In this document: piece after piece, positions 26,837-36,534 of the stretch | Numbering within the stretch: position 1 is the stretch's first letter | Layout of the letters: the number at the start of each line of letters is the position of its first letter | Assembly (NCBI GenBank): GCA_036946625.1 | Contig: JAQIIU010000002.1 | Location: 124,001-188,000 of the forward strand | Source of the DNA: Methylorubrum populi | GTDB lineage: Bacteria > Pseudomonadota > Alphaproteobacteria > Rhizobiales > Beijerinckiaceae | DNA length: 64,000 nucleotides | Direction: 5' to 3' | Position numbers and translations under genes: made by a program | Notes under the pieces: model-generated | What the model saw: only the letters and a program-made list of their open reading frames with translations | Database searches by the model: none | Told to the model about the DNA's origin: nothing

Positions 26837-28570
26837 TTGGCGTCTGAGCCGCAGGACCAAATCGGTCAAAACCGAAGCGGCGACAGGCCGCCCACGGCCG
26901 CCCCGGCCCTGCCGAAGGTCGCCACCGGCATCGCCGGCTTCGATACCATCACCTTCGGCGGCCTGCCGAAGGGGCGGCCCTCGCTGATCTGCGGCGCGGC
27001 CGGCTGCGGCAAGACGCTGTTCGCGACGACCTTCCTCGTCAACGGCGCCACCCGCTTCGACGAGCCCGGCGTGTTCGTGAGCTTCGAGGAGCGCGCCGAG
27101 GATCTCGTCGCCAACGTCGCCTCCCTCGGCTACGACCTCGACGGCCTGGTGGCGCAGGGCAAGCTCGCCATCGACCACGTGCGGGTCGAGCGCAGCGAGA
27201 TCGAGGAGACCGGCGCATACGACCTCGAAGGCCTGTTCATCCGCCTCGGCTTCGCGGTGGATTCGATCGGCGCCAAGCGCGTCGTGCTCGACACCATCGA
27301 GACGCTGTTCGCGGGCTTCTCCGACGAGACGGTGCTGCGCGCCGAGCTGCGCCGCCTGTTCGGCTGGATCAAGGAGCGCGGGCTCACCGCCATCATCACC
27401 GGCGAGCGCGGCGACGGCCAGCTCACCCGCCAGGGGATGGAGGAATACGTCTCCGACTGCGTGGTGCTGCTCGACAACCGCGTCGAGGACCAGATCACGA
27501 CCCGGCGCCTGCGCGTGGTGAAGTACCGCGGCTCGGCCCACGGCACCAACGAATACCCCTTCCTGATCGACGCCGAGGGCATCAGCGTCCTGCCGGTCAC
27601 CTCGGCCGATCTCGACTACACGGTCGCGGAGGGCGTGGTTTCCACCGGCATCGCCGGCCTCGACGCGATGCTCGAACCCGGCGGCTTCCACCGCGGCACC
27701 AGCATCCTGATCTCGGGCGAGGCCGGCACCGGCAAGACCATGATCGTCTCCAGCATGGCCGACGCGGCCTGCCGACGGGGCGAACGCTGCATGGCCTTCG
27801 TGTTCGAGGAGAGCGGCGACCAGATCTGCCGCAATGCCCGCTCCATCGGTCTCGACCTCGCCCGCCACGTCGAGGCGGGGCTGCTGCGGTTCGAGGCGGC
27901 GCGCCCGAGCCTCTACGGCCTGGAGATGCACCTGGCGCGCATGCACCGGGACATCGACCGGTTCGCGCCCTCCCTGGTGGTGATCGATCCGCTCTCGGCG
28001 CTGCGCGGCCCGCCGGCCGAGTTGCAGGCGACGATGCTGCGCATGGTCGACATGCTCAAGAGCCGCGGCATCACCGCCGTGTTCACCAGCCTGCGCGAGG
28101 ATGGCGGGCTCGACCGGGACGACACCATCGGCGTCTCCTCGCTGATGGATGCCTGGGTCAAGCTGGTCAACGTCGAGGCCGACGGCGAGCGCTCGCGCAC
28201 GCTCTACGTCATCAAGGCCCGCGGCATGCGCCACTCGAACCAAGTGCGCGAATTCGTGATGTCGGGCGACGGGATCGCGCTGATCGACGCCTATATCGGT
28301 CCGGCGGGCGTGCTCACCGGCACGGCCCGGGTGGTGCGGGAGGCGGAGGAAGCCGCTGCCGCCCTGCGCCGCGAGCAGGAGAACCACCGCCGCCAGCGCG
28401 AGGCCCTGCGGCGGCGCCGGTCGCTGGAGCGGCAGATCGAGGAGTTGCGCGCCGGCCTGGAAGCCGTGGAAGAGGAAGAGGCGGTGCTCTTGAGCGAGAA
28501 CGAGATGCGCGAGGCGATGCTGGCGAGCGGGCGGCGCACCCTCGCCGCTCGCCGGGGAGGCACGAAATGA
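26837..28570 (+). CDS. kaiC: KaiC-family circadian-clock ATPase/kinase
   Basis: 577 residues from a TTG with GGAG seven bases upstream. Two RecA-like domains: CI with Walker A GAAGCGKT (53-60) and Glu pair in [12 protein letters not shown] with GEAGTGKT (294-301) and Glu pair in FEESGDQ. The autophosphorylation region reads [10 protein letters not shown], so Ser434/Ser435 take the place of cyanobacterial Ser431/Thr432. A charged coiled-coil tail (about 500-560) replaces the cyanobacterial A-loop end, as in proteobacterial KaiC groups. Its stop overlaps the kaiB start (ATGA). A clock or stress-timer role with the downstream kinase is inferred. Confidence 0.95.
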   Translation: MASEPQDQIGQNRSGDRPPTAAPALPKVATGIAGFDTITFGGLPKGRPSLICGAAGCGKTLFATTFLVNGATRFDEPGVFVSFEERAEDLVANVASLGYDLDGLVAQGKLAIDHVRVERSEIEETGAYDLEGLFIRLGFAVDSIGAKRVVLDTIETLFAGFSDETVLRAELRRLFGWIKERGLTAIITGERGDGQLTRQGMEEYVSDCVVLLDNRVEDQITTRRLRVVKYRGSAHGTNEYPFLIDAEGISVLPVTSADLDYTVAEGVVSTGIAGLDAMLEPGGFHRGTSILISGEAGTGKTMIVSSMADAACRRGERCMAFVFEESGDQICRNARSIGLDLARHVEAGLLRFEAARPSLYGLEMHLARMHRDIDRFAPSLVVIDPLSALRGPPAELQATMLRMVDMLKSRGITAVFTSLREDGGLDRDDTIGVSSLMDAWVKLVNVEADGERSRTLYVIKARGMRHSNQVREFVMSGDGIALIDAYIGPAGVLTGTARVVREAEEAAAALRREQENHRRQREALRRRRSLERQIEELRAGLEAVEEEEAVLLSENEMREAMLASGRRTLAARRGGTK

Positions 28571-28917
28571 CCGGGTCCGAGCCGATGGACGACGGCGCCG
28601 ACGGGGCGGTCGACGACGGTCATTACCACCTGCGTCTCTACGTGGCCGGACAGACCGCCAAGTCGCTCGCGGCCATGGCCAACCTCAAGCGGTTCTGCGA
28701 GGAGCACCTCGCCGGCCACTACGACATCGAGGTCATCGACCTGATGAAGAACCCGCAGCTCGCGGCCGGCGACCAGATCCTGGCGATCCCGACCCTGGTG
28801 CGGCGCCTGCCCGCACCGCTCAAGCGCATCATCGGCGACCTGTCCAACACCGAGAAGGTGCTGGTCGGCCTCGACATTCGGCCCAAGGGCGTCGCATCGA
28901 AGGTGGGCGGGCCTTGA
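28567..28917 (+). CDS. kaiB: KaiB-family protein, copy 1
   Basis: 116 residues. After a short acidic N-terminal extension, the thioredoxin-like KaiB fold begins [20 protein letters not shown] and includes [20 protein letters not shown] and [18 protein letters not shown], the canonical signature. KaiB switches fold to bind the KaiC CI ring. It overlaps kaiC upstream and the second kaiB downstream by four bases each, so stoichiometric coexpression is expected. Confidence 0.95.
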   Translation: MTGSEPMDDGADGAVDDGHYHLRLYVAGQTAKSLAAMANLKRFCEEHLAGHYDIEVIDLMKNPQLAAGDQILAIPTLVRRLPAPLKRIIGDLSNTEKVLVGLDIRPKGVASKVGGP

Positions 28918-29282
28918 GCGGGACGGGGGCCATGGGCGGCGGGACCGCCGGGCGCACGCATCTGCGCCTCTACGTCGCCGGCACCTCGCCGCGCTCGACC
29001 CGCACCATCGAGAGCGTGCGCCGGCTGTGCGAGGGCCGGCTCGGGGGGGCCTGCGATCTGGAGGTCGTCGACATCTACCAGCAATCCGCCCTCGCGGGCG
29101 CCGACGGCGTCGTGGCGGCACCGACCCTGGTGCGTCTCGCCCCCCTCCCCGCCCGACGCATCGCCGGCGACCTGAGCGACGAGCGGCGCATCCTCGACGG
29201 GCTCGGCCTGCAGGGATTCGTGCGGGACGATCCGCGGGAAGGGCTCCCCGCGGCCGTCGCCGGTGGCGCCGATGAGCGCTGA
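28914..29282 (+). CDS. kaiB: KaiB-family protein, divergent copy 2
   Basis: 122 residues from a TTG in a TTGA overlap. The KaiB core is recognisable ([60 protein letters not shown]), but it differs markedly from copy 1 and has a longer C-terminal tail. The Lys and Asn positions of the copy 1 core are replaced by neutral or Gln residues. Paralogue specialisation is likely. Its end overlaps the histidine kinase start by 11 bases. Confidence 0.92.
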   Translation: MSGTGAMGGGTAGRTHLRLYVAGTSPRSTRTIESVRRLCEGRLGGACDLEVVDIYQQSALAGADGVVAAPTLVRLAPLPARRIAGDLSDERRILDGLGLQGFVRDDPREGLPAAVAGGADER

Positions 29283-31035
29283 CGCCGCCCCCGACGCCCT
29301 CGGCGAGGCGCAGGCGCGCATCCGCGAGCTCGAGACGCGGCTGGAAGAGGTCGAGGACACCCTCTCGGCGATCCGCCGGGGCGATTTCGACGCCATCGTG
29401 GTCGAGGGACCCGGCGGCGAGCGGCTGGTCTACACCCTGGAGAACGCCGACCGGCCCTATCGGGTGCTGATCGAGCAGATCCAGGAGGGCGCCTTCACCC
29501 TCGGGCCCGACGGGGCGCTGCTCTACTGCAACCGGCGGCTCGCCGAGATCCTGGGCAGCCGGCAGGAACGGCTGATCGGCCAACCGCTCGCCCGCTTCGC
29601 CGCCAACGGCCAGGGTGCGGCGCTCGCCGCCCTGGTGGCACAGGCGGCGCAGGGGCCGGCGCGCGGCGAGATCGCCCTGCGCGACGAGGCCGGCACCGAG
29701 CGGCCGGTCTACCTGTCGCTCGCCCGCCTCGACGGCGACGGCGACGCCCTGCTGCTGTGCGGCGTGCTGACCGACCTCACCGCCGAACGGCGGCGCCTGC
29801 GCGAACTCGCCGAGACCAACGAGCGCCTGCGCGCCGAGGTGGCCGAGCGCGAGCGGATCGAGGAGGCCTTGCGCCAGTCGCAGAAGATGGAGGCGGTCGG
29901 CCAGCTCACCGGCGGCGTCGCCCACGACTTCAACAACCTGCTCACCGTCATCAAGTCCTCGACCGACCTGCTGAAGCGTCCCGACCTCGCCGAGGAGCGC
30001 CGCCGCCGCTACGTCGATGCGATCTCCGACACGGTGGGACGCGCGGCCAAGCTGACGGGTCAGCTCCTCGCCTTCGCCCGGCGCCAGGCGCTCAAGCCCG
30101 AGGTGTTCGACGTGGGCCGCGGCGTCGCCGCGGTGGCCGACATGGTCGGCACGCTGACCGGCGCGCGCATCCAGGTGAAGACCCTGATCGAGCCCTGCTT
30201 CGACGCGGCGGGCGAGCCGTTCGCCTGCCTCGTGGAGGCCGATCCGAGCCAGTTCGACACGGCGCTGGTCAACATGGTGGTCAATGCCCGCGACGCCATG
30301 GACGGCGAGGGCACGCTCACCATCCGCGTCGGCCACGCCGCGCAGATCCCGGCCCTGCGCACCCATCCGGCGGTGCCCGGCGACTTCGTGGCGGTGTCGA
30401 TCTCCGATACGGGGTCGGGCATCGCGCCGGCCGACCTGTCGCGGATCTTCGAGCCGTTCTTCACGACGAAGGGGGTCGGCCAGGGCACCGGACTCGGTCT
30501 CTCCCAGGTGTTCGGCTTCGCCAAGCAGTCGGGCGGCGACATCGCGGTGGAGAGCGTGCTCGGCCAGGGGACCCGTTTCACCCTGTTCCTGCCGCGGGCC
30601 AAGGTCGCGCCGACGATGCCGGAGGCCGCGGACGAGCCGGAGCCGCTCGCCCCCGGCCACGGCGCCTGCGTCCTTCTGGTCGAGGACAACCGCGAGGTCG
30701 GCGCCTTCGCCACGCAGGCGCTGGCCGAACTCGGCTACGGCACCGTCTGGGCGATGGACGGCGATCAGGCTCTGGCCGAACTCGCCCGCACGCCCGACCG
30801 GTTCGACGTGGTGTTCACCGACGTGGTGATGCCCGGCATGAACGGCGTGGAACTCGCCCGCACGATCCTGGGACGCAAGCCCGACATGCCGATCGTGCTC
30901 TCCTCCGGCTACAGCCACGTGCTGGCCGAGGATGGGCACCACGGCTTCCCGCTGCTGCACAAGCCCTACTCGGTGGAGGATCTCTCGCGCATCCTGCGCC
31001 GGGCGATCCAGCGGCGCGGCACCCGGGCCAAGTAA
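29272..31035 (+). CDS. PAS hybrid histidine kinase of the kai operon
   Basis: 587 residues, no membrane segment. An N-terminal coiled coil (about 9-35) is followed by a PAS domain (about 60-170), HisKA with His218 in [14 protein letters not shown], an ATPase domain ([30 protein letters not shown]) and a C-terminal receiver ([11 protein letters not shown], phosphoacceptor in [21 protein letters not shown]). The start at 29272 was chosen over a GTG nine bases earlier. Position as last gene of kaiC-kaiB-kaiB suggests it carries the clock output, as proposed for KaiC-linked kinases elsewhere; no DNA-binding partner is encoded nearby. Confidence 0.92.
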   Translation: MSADAAPDALGEAQARIRELETRLEEVEDTLSAIRRGDFDAIVVEGPGGERLVYTLENADRPYRVLIEQIQEGAFTLGPDGALLYCNRRLAEILGSRQERLIGQPLARFAANGQGAALAALVAQAAQGPARGEIALRDEAGTERPVYLSLARLDGDGDALLLCGVLTDLTAERRRLRELAETNERLRAEVAERERIEEALRQSQKMEAVGQLTGGVAHDFNNLLTVIKSSTDLLKRPDLAEERRRRYVDAISDTVGRAAKLTGQLLAFARRQALKPEVFDVGRGVAAVADMVGTLTGARIQVKTLIEPCFDAAGEPFACLVEADPSQFDTALVNMVVNARDAMDGEGTLTIRVGHAAQIPALRTHPAVPGDFVAVSISDTGSGIAPADLSRIFEPFFTTKGVGQGTGLGLSQVFGFAKQSGGDIAVESVLGQGTRFTLFLPRAKVAPTMPEAADEPEPLAPGHGACVLLVEDNREVGAFATQALAELGYGTVWAMDGDQALAELARTPDRFDVVFTDVVMPGMNGVELARTILGRKPDMPIVLSSGYSHVLAEDGHHGFPLLHKPYSVEDLSRILRRAIQRRGTRAK

Positions 31036-31099
31036 GGCCAACCGGCGACGATCCCGGCTCGTCGCCGGTTGGCCGCGCGAAGGCGCGGCAGCTTGGTAT
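31036..31099. repeat. dispersed intergenic repeat D, copy 2 (terminator-like hairpin)
   Basis: A near-perfect stem of GGCCAACCGGCGA with TCGCCGGTTGGCC around ATCCCGGC lies directly after the kinase stop, followed by a second small stem GCGCGAAGGCGC and CTTGGTATCA. Shared with 18942-19057. It probably also ends the kai transcript, though there is no T-run. Confidence 0.75.
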
Positions 31100-31100
31100 C

Positions 31101-31262
31101 ATACCGTTTCCGCTTGATCGCTTCGGGTTTGGCCCCCCTCCGTCATCGCGAGCGGCTGCGAAGCGATCCAGGGCGCGACCTGTCCGGAAAGGGCGCGCCC
31201 TGGATCGCCACGGCTTCGCCTCGCAAGGACGCAGGACAGGCCGAACGCATCAACCGGATATC
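31101..31262. repeat. dispersed intergenic repeat C, copy 2
   Basis: Starts ATACCGTTTC, then GATCGCTTCGGGTTTGGCCCC, CGTCATCGCGAG, GCGAAGCGATCCAGGGCGCG and its inverted partner, ending GGCCGAACGCATCAACCGGATA. The same order occurs at 49778-49945. It abuts repeat D copy 2. Confidence 0.85.
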
Positions 31263-31337
31263 GTATAAGGTCCGGCTTCGCCGGCAAGGACTTGGGCGTT
31301 CGGCCAGGAAATCGGCCAAGAAACAGGAAATCGGCCA

Positions 31338-31367
31338 AGAAAAAAGGCTCGGATCGCTCCGAGCCTT
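31338..31367 (-). terminator. rho-independent terminator of the Sua5-type gene
   Basis: On the minus strand a 10-bp perfect stem (AAGGCTCGGA / TCCGAGCCTT, loop GCGA) is followed by TTTTTTCTT. It lies about 105 bases past the stop at 31471. Confidence 0.85.
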
Positions 31368-31470
31368 GAAGGGCAAAGGCCATTGGGGGCTGAACTGGCC
31401 TTCGTAACCGGACAATGCGCGGGCGTGCGATCGGTTCCGCAAAAAGTTTCGCGAAATCGGGGTACGCCGT

Positions 31471-32460
31471 TCAGCGTGGGGCGGCGGCCCGGCGCAGGCG
31501 GTCGTTGATCGCCTCGCCCAGGCCCCGCTCCGGCACCTGTGCGACGGCGATGGTGCCCGCGCCGGAGGCGTCGAGCCGGCGCAAAGCCCCGAACAGCCGC
31601 GCGGCCGCCTCCGCCGGATCGCCCCGCTCGCTCAGGGATTCGACCGCCACGGCACGCTCCCACCCTTCGGGCCGGAAGGCGCCGAACAGCAGCGCCGCTT
31701 CGCCGGCGGCGACGCTCGTCGCGTCGAGCCGCACGCCGGCCCGCGGGGCGTAGTGCGAGGCGAGGAGGCCCGGCCCGACGGGCCGCGATCCCGGATCGTC
31801 GGCCGCCTCGGGCGCGAAGCCCAGCACCGCGGCGATGGCCTCCCGCGTCACGCCGCCGGGGCGCAGCAGGCGGGGACGTCCGCCGAGGCAGGCCACCACG
31901 CTCGACTCGACCCCGACCGGGCATTCGCCCCCGTCGAGCACCGCCGCGATGCGCCCGTCGAGATCGCCGAGCACGTGCTCGGCGTTTGTCGGGCTCACCC
32001 GGCCCGAGCGGTTGGCCGAGGGGGCCGCCACCGGTCGTCCGACCCAGGCCAGCAGGTCGCGGGCGATGGCGTGGGCCGGCACCCGCAGGGCCACGGAAGC
32101 GAGCCCGGCCCGGGCGAGATCGCAGACGGAGCCGGTGGGGGATGCCGGCACCACCAGGGTCAGCGGCCCCGGCCAGAACGCTTTCGCGAGGGTTTGCGCG
32201 AACGCGTCGAACACGCCCTCCGTCATCGCGGCCTCGGCCTCGGCGACATGGGCGATCAGCGGGTTGAAGCGCGGGCGTCCCTTGGCGGCGTAGATCGCGG
32301 CCACCGCCTCCGGATCGGTGGCGTCGGCCCCGAGGCCGTAGACCGTCTCCGTCGGCAGGGCGACGAGGCGGCCTTCGCCGAGCAGCGCGGCCGCCCGCGC
32401 GAGGCCGTTGACATCGGTGCTTAAGCGTAGCGTGGTGGCGGTTGACGGTGTGGCGTCCAT
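31471..32460 (-). CDS. L-threonylcarbamoyladenylate synthase (Sua5/TsaC)
   Basis: 329 residues, the long Sua5 type. N-terminal YrdC domain with LPTETVYGLGADA, KGRPRFNPLIAHV, PLTLVVPA and APSANRSGRVSPT. The linker SRPVGPGLLASHYAPRAGVRLDA leads to a C-terminal Sua5 domain. The enzyme makes threonylcarbamoyl-AMP from threonine, bicarbonate and ATP for the t6A37 modification of ANN-decoding tRNAs. It is divergent from the acyl-CoA dehydrogenase gene across 110 bases. Confidence 0.95.
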   Translation of the reverse strand: MDATPSTATTLRLSTDVNGLARAAALLGEGRLVALPTETVYGLGADATDPEAVAAIYAAKGRPRFNPLIAHVAEAEAAMTEGVFDAFAQTLAKAFWPGPLTLVVPASPTGSVCDLARAGLASVALRVPAHAIARDLLAWVGRPVAAPSANRSGRVSPTNAEHVLGDLDGRIAAVLDGGECPVGVESSVVACLGGRPRLLRPGGVTREAIAAVLGFAPEAADDPGSRPVGPGLLASHYAPRAGVRLDATSVAAGEAALLFGAFRPEGWERAVAVESLSERGDPAEAAARLFGALRRLDASGAGTIAVAQVPERGLGEAINDRLRRAAAPR

Positions 32461-32570
32461 GTCGGAGTGGAGATGCGGTGAAGAACGGCCGGCCGTAGAC
32501 CCTCGGCCCGCGGGCCGTCAAACGGGAGCGCCGCCCCTGGTGGTGTGGCGGGAGGAGCGGTGAAGGGACC

Positions 32571-34334
32571 ATGAGCTATCGCGCGCCCGTCGAGGAGATG
32601 GTCTTCACGCTCCGCCACGTCGCGGGGCTCGACGCCGCGCTGGCGCGGAGCCCGGCCGAGATCGCCCCCGAGGATGCGGCGGCGATCCTCGAAGAGGCCG
32701 GCCGGCTCGCGGGCGACGTGATCGCGCCCCTGAACCGCGCGGGCGACCGCCACGGCACGCCGTTCGCCGATGGTCGCGTCACCACCGCGCCGGGCTGGCG
32801 CGAGGCCTACCGCGCCTTCGTCGAGGGCGGCTGGAACGGCGTGCTCGCCGCGCCCGACCACGGCGGCCAGGGCCTGCCGCACCTGATCGCCGCCGCCTGC
32901 ACCGAGATGTGGAACGGGGCGAACCTCGCCTTCGGCCTGTGCCCGATTCTCACCGCCGGCGCCATCGAGGCGCTGGCCGCCCACGGCTCCGACGACCTCA
33001 AGGGCCGCTATCTCGAAAAGCTCGTCTCGGGCGAGTGGACCGCGACCATGAACCTGACCGAGCCGCAGGCCGGCTCGGACCTCTCGGCCCTGCGCACCCG
33101 GGCCGAACCCGACGGCGACGGCGGCTACCGGATCACGGGCGCCAAGATCTACATCACCTACGGCGAGCACGATCTTTCCGACAACATCGTCCATCTCGTG
33201 CTGGCCCGCCTGAAGGACGCGCCCGCCGGCACCCGCGGCATCTCGCTGTTCCTCGTGCCGAAGGTGCTGCCGGACGGCTCCCGGAACGACCTGCGCTGTT
33301 CGGGCGTCGAGCACAAGCTCGGCATCCACGCCTCGCCCACCTGCTCCATGGCCTTCGGCGACGGCGGCGGGGCGACCGGTTGGCTGATCGGCGAGGAGAA
33401 CCGGGGTCTGGCCTGCATGTTCACGATGATGAACTCGGCCCGGCTCAATGTCGGCCTCCAGGGCGTCGGCGTGGCGGAAGCCGCGTATCAGAAGGCCCTC
33501 GGCTACGCCCGCGAGCGCCGCCAGGGCCGGGCGCCGGGGGCCTCGGAGCCCGTCAGCGCCATCGTCGCCCATGCCGACGTGCAGCGCATGCTGCTGACCA
33601 TGAAAGCCTACACCGCCGCGGCGCGCGGCATCTGCTACCTCACCGCGCAAGCGCTCGACGCGGCGCACGGCCCCGAGGGGCGGGTGGCGCACGACCGCGC
33701 CTCGCTGCTGACGCCGGTGGCGAAAGCCTTCTCCACCGACATCGCCAACGAGGTGACCTCGCTCGGCGTGCAGGTCCATGGCGGCATGGGCTTCGTCGAG
33801 GAGACCGGTGCGGCCCAGCTCATGCGGGATGCCCGCATCCTCGGCATCTACGAGGGGACGAACGGCATCCAGGCGATCGACCTCGTGTCCCGCAAGCTGC
33901 CGCTGAACGGCGGGGCCACGGTGGGCGCGCAGATCGCCTCCCTGCGGCGGGTGACCGAAGGGCTGCTCAAGGACGGGACGCCCGCCTTCGGCCACGCCGC
34001 GTCCCGCCTGCGGGAGGGCATCGGCAGCCTCGACCGGGCGACGAGTTTTTTGCTGAAGGCGCTCGCCTCCAACCGGCCGCAGGAGGCGTTGCCCGGTGCG
34101 GCGCCCTACCTGCGCCTGTTCGGCCTCGTGCAGGGCGCGGCCTGCCTCGCCGCGGCCGGCCTCGCATCGAGCGCGGCGCTGAAAGCCGGCGAGACCGATC
34201 CGGCCCACGCCGCGCGCATCGCGCTCGCGCGCTTCTTCGCCGAGAACCTGCTGCCGGCGGCCGGCGGCCTGGAGCAGGCGATCCTCACCGGCGGCGGTTT
34301 CGCTGACGATCCGGCCTTCGCCCTGACGGGGTGA
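32571..34334 (+). CDS. acyl-CoA dehydrogenase (FadE/DmdC-like)
   Basis: 587 residues, longer than the about 380-residue short-chain enzymes. It has MNLTEPQAGSDLSALRT and ITGAKIYIT of the acyl-CoA dehydrogenase middle domain, MMNSARLNVGLQGVG, and the C-terminal QVHGGMGFVEETGAAQLMRDARILGIYEGTNG with the usual catalytic Glu region. The N-terminal extension (about 1-40) and the C-terminal helical extra domain fit the long family that includes 3-methylmercaptopropionyl-CoA dehydrogenase; the substrate cannot be told. FAD enzyme passing electrons to ETF. Confidence 0.92.
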   Translation: MSYRAPVEEMVFTLRHVAGLDAALARSPAEIAPEDAAAILEEAGRLAGDVIAPLNRAGDRHGTPFADGRVTTAPGWREAYRAFVEGGWNGVLAAPDHGGQGLPHLIAAACTEMWNGANLAFGLCPILTAGAIEALAAHGSDDLKGRYLEKLVSGEWTATMNLTEPQAGSDLSALRTRAEPDGDGGYRITGAKIYITYGEHDLSDNIVHLVLARLKDAPAGTRGISLFLVPKVLPDGSRNDLRCSGVEHKLGIHASPTCSMAFGDGGGATGWLIGEENRGLACMFTMMNSARLNVGLQGVGVAEAAYQKALGYARERRQGRAPGASEPVSAIVAHADVQRMLLTMKAYTAAARGICYLTAQALDAAHGPEGRVAHDRASLLTPVAKAFSTDIANEVTSLGVQVHGGMGFVEETGAAQLMRDARILGIYEGTNGIQAIDLVSRKLPLNGGATVGAQIASLRRVTEGLLKDGTPAFGHAASRLREGIGSLDRATSFLLKALASNRPQEALPGAAPYLRLFGLVQGAACLAAAGLASSAALKAGETDPAHAARIALARFFAENLLPAAGGLEQAILTGGGFADDPAFALTG

Positions 34335-34341
34335 GCCGCGC

Positions 34342-34986
34342 TCACCCTTCCGCGCCGGGCCTGTACCCGGCGAAGAACACCCGCACCGCTTCCGCCACGC
34401 GGTGCCGGATGTCCGCCTCGCTCGGCGCCTCGCCGGCGTTGAACAGCAGGCGGGTCAGCATTCCGGCCTGGCACAGTTGCAGGAAGTGCTTGGCGGCGAG
34501 ATCCGTGTCGTCGGCCCGCAGGCGCCCGGCCGAGACCTGGGCCTCGATATAGGCCTTGAGCCGCCCGACGCCGCAGGCCGGTCCGGCCTCGTAGAAGGCC
34601 TGCCCGAACCGGGGAAACTTCTCGCAGGCGCCGATCACCATGCGGATGATCGAGACGTGCTCCGGCCGCGCCATCATCGCGAGGTAGCTGGCACCGAGCC
34701 GCGTCAGCACCGCGCGCACGTCCGGGTCGTCCTCGTCGAGGCGGAACAGGGCCTCGGCCAGCCCCTCCTTCTCCTCGGTGGTCAGCGCCTCGAACAGCGC
34801 CTCCTTGCTGTCGAAATAGACGTAGAGCGTGCCCTTCGAGACGTTCGCCGCCTTGGCGATCTCGCCCATGCTGGCCCCGTCGAAGCCGGAGGTCATGAAG
34901 ACCTGGCGCGCGCCCTCCAGGATCTGCCGGCGCTTGTCGCTCTCGTTCGTCGGAGCGCCCCGCTCCTGTGCCGCCGCGCCCGCCAT
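34342..34986 (-). CDS. TetR-family repressor of the divergent efflux genes
   Basis: 214 residues from the ATG at 34986; a GTG one codon earlier is possible. The N-terminal HTH is typical: RRQILEGARQVFMTSGFDGASMGEIAKAANVSKGTLYVYFDSKEAL. The ligand domain is variable. Two identical 19-bp palindromes lie between this gene and the divergent HlyD gene (35005-35023 and 35072-35090), so autoregulation and repression of the efflux operon are strongly suggested. Inducer unknown. It is convergent with the acyl-CoA dehydrogenase gene. Confidence 0.93.
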   Translation of the reverse strand: MAGAAAQERGAPTNESDKRRQILEGARQVFMTSGFDGASMGEIAKAANVSKGTLYVYFDSKEALFEALTTEEKEGLAEALFRLDEDDPDVRAVLTRLGASYLAMMARPEHVSIIRMVIGACEKFPRFGQAFYEAGPACGVGRLKAYIEAQVSAGRLRADDTDLAAKHFLQLCQAGMLTRLLFNAGEAPSEADIRHRVAEAVRVFFAGYRPGAEG

Positions 34987-35004
34987 CACTCGACTCGCAT
35001 ATGT

Positions 35005-35023
35005 TGACCGAACCGTTCGGTCA
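35005..35023. promoter_or_regulatory. TetR operator, site 1
   Basis: TGACCGAACCGTTCGGTCA, 9-bp arms around one central base, 18 bases upstream of the TetR start codon. Identical to site 2. Confidence 0.8.
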
Positions 35024-35071
35024 GTGCTAGCTAGCGCCGGATGGGTGGCGGCGTCAACTCGACCCGCTCAG

Positions 35072-35090
35072 TGACCGAACCGTTCGGTCA
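35072..35090. promoter_or_regulatory. TetR operator, site 2
   Basis: Exact copy of the 19-bp palindrome of site 1, 22 bases upstream of the HlyD-family start codon. The 67-bp centre spacing puts one site at each divergent start. Confidence 0.8.
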
Positions 35091-35112
35091 TTGCATGTCC
35101 GGGGTTTCAGCC

Positions 35113-36336
35113 ATGTCGCTTCGTGAGGATGCCCGTCGGTCGGACACGGCCGTGGACGCCGTCGCGGACCGCGTCGAGGAGGAGCGGGCCGAGGGCGGTC
35201 GCGCGCCGTCGCCGACGCGCACCCCCGTCGTGGTCGAGCCGGCGCCGCCCGCCTCCCCCGCCAAGCCTCGCCGCCCTTTGCGCCGGGCGATCCTGTCCGC
35301 GCTGCTCCTCGCCGGCCTGGGCGGCGGCGCCTATGCCGGCTGGGACTGGTGGACGGTCGGGCGCTTCTTCGTGAGCACCGACGATGCCTACGTCCAGGCC
35401 GACATCTCGGTGCTCGCCGCCAAGGTCTCCGGCTATCTCGAGGCCGTCCCGGTGGTGAACGGGCAGGTGGTGAAGCGGGGCGACGTGATCGCGCGGCTCG
35501 ACGACGGCGATTACCGCCTCGCCCTGAAGGCGGCGCAGGACAAGCTCGCCACGCAGGAGAGCACCATCACGCGCATCGGCCGACAGGCCGAGGCGGCGCA
35601 GGCGCAGGTTCTCCAGAGCGCGGCGCAGGTCGACGCGGCCAAGGCCGACGCCGTGCGGGCGGGCGCCGACTACGCCCGCGCCACGCAGATGCAGGTCGAG
35701 TACGTCGCGAAGTCCCGCCTCGATCAGGCCAAGGCCGACCGCGACCGCACCGAGGCCGCGGTGAAGTCGGCCGAGGCCGCGCTCGCCGCCGCGCGGGCCA
35801 ATGTCGACGTGCTGCAGGCGCAGAAGCGCGAGGCCGAGGGCCTCGCGGCGGAACTGCGCACCGCGGCCGACCGCGCCCGGCGCGACCTCGACTTCGCGAT
35901 GATCCGCGCGCCCTTCGACGGCGTCGTCGGCAACAAGGCGGTCGAGGCCGGCGCCTACGTCTCCCCCGGCTCCCGGATCGCGGCGCTGGTGCCGCTCCAG
36001 AGTGTGCGGGTCGATGCGAACTTCAAGGAGACGCAGCTCGCCCGCGTCCGGCCGGGGCAGGAGGTGCACATCCACGTCGACGCCTATCCCAACCGCGACA
36101 TCGTCGGCACGGTGGAATCGCTCTCGCCCGCCTCCGGCTCGGTCTTCAGCCTGCTGCCTCCCGACAACGCCACCGGCAACTTCACCAAGATCGTCCAGCG
36201 CCTGCCCGTGCGCGTCCAGGTGCCGGAGGCGATCGCCCGCGAGGGCCTGCTGCGGCCCGGCCTCTCGGTGGTGGTGCGGGTCGATACCCGCGAGGGCGCC
36301 GACGCGCCGGTCCAGAAGTTCGCCGCCCAGCGCTGA
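35113..36336 (+). CDS. HlyD/EmrA-family membrane fusion protein
   Basis: 407 residues from the ATG at 35113; an in-frame upstream start would cross an operator. A cytoplasmic tail (about 1-58) and one membrane helix (about 59-79) are followed by the EmrA-type STDDAYVQADISVLAAKVSGYL, a long alpha-hairpin (about 140-260), and a second lipoyl half with MIRAPFDGVVGNKAVEAGAYVSPG. It links an inner-membrane MFS pump to the outer membrane channel. The partner MFS gene follows at 36535 after a repeat A core. Confidence 0.93.
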   Translation: MSLREDARRSDTAVDAVADRVEEERAEGGRAPSPTRTPVVVEPAPPASPAKPRRPLRRAILSALLLAGLGGGAYAGWDWWTVGRFFVSTDDAYVQADISVLAAKVSGYLEAVPVVNGQVVKRGDVIARLDDGDYRLALKAAQDKLATQESTITRIGRQAEAAQAQVLQSAAQVDAAKADAVRAGADYARATQMQVEYVAKSRLDQAKADRDRTEAAVKSAEAALAAARANVDVLQAQKREAEGLAAELRTAADRARRDLDFAMIRAPFDGVVGNKAVEAGAYVSPGSRIAALVPLQSVRVDANFKETQLARVRPGQEVHIHVDAYPNRDIVGTVESLSPASGSVFSLLPPDNATGNFTKIVQRLPVRVQVPEAIAREGLLRPGLSVVVRVDTREGADAPVQKFAAQR

Positions 36337-36378
36337 GAATCCATCCGGCCGAACAAGAACCGTTCGATCCTGCCAACC

Positions 36379-36494
36379 CCCTCATCCTGAGGTGCCCGCG
36401 CCAGCGGGCCTCGAAGGATCCTCCAGTTCCCACGCGATCCCTGGAACACCCTTCGAGGCCTCCGCTTCGCTCCGGCGCTTCAGGATGAGGGTGT
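36379..36494. repeat. repeat A core (no outer termini)
   Basis: CCCTCATCCTGAGGTGCC and CGCTTCAGGATGAGGG flank CCTCGAAGGATCCTCCAG and CTGGAACACCCTTCGAGG. The outer AGAGCCTGTTTGAC ends are missing. It separates the two efflux genes and may form a strong hairpin in their transcript. Confidence 0.8.
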
Positions 36495-36534
36495 GGAGGG
36501 GACGACCCCGCTTAGATTCTGACCGAGGCGCCCC

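Noticed and set aside
26653..26847. 64-residue ORF with a CGICPSC motif just before kaiC
   Set aside because: Overlaps the kaiC start, lacks a convincing ribosome binding site, and no family was recognised; the cysteines may be chance.
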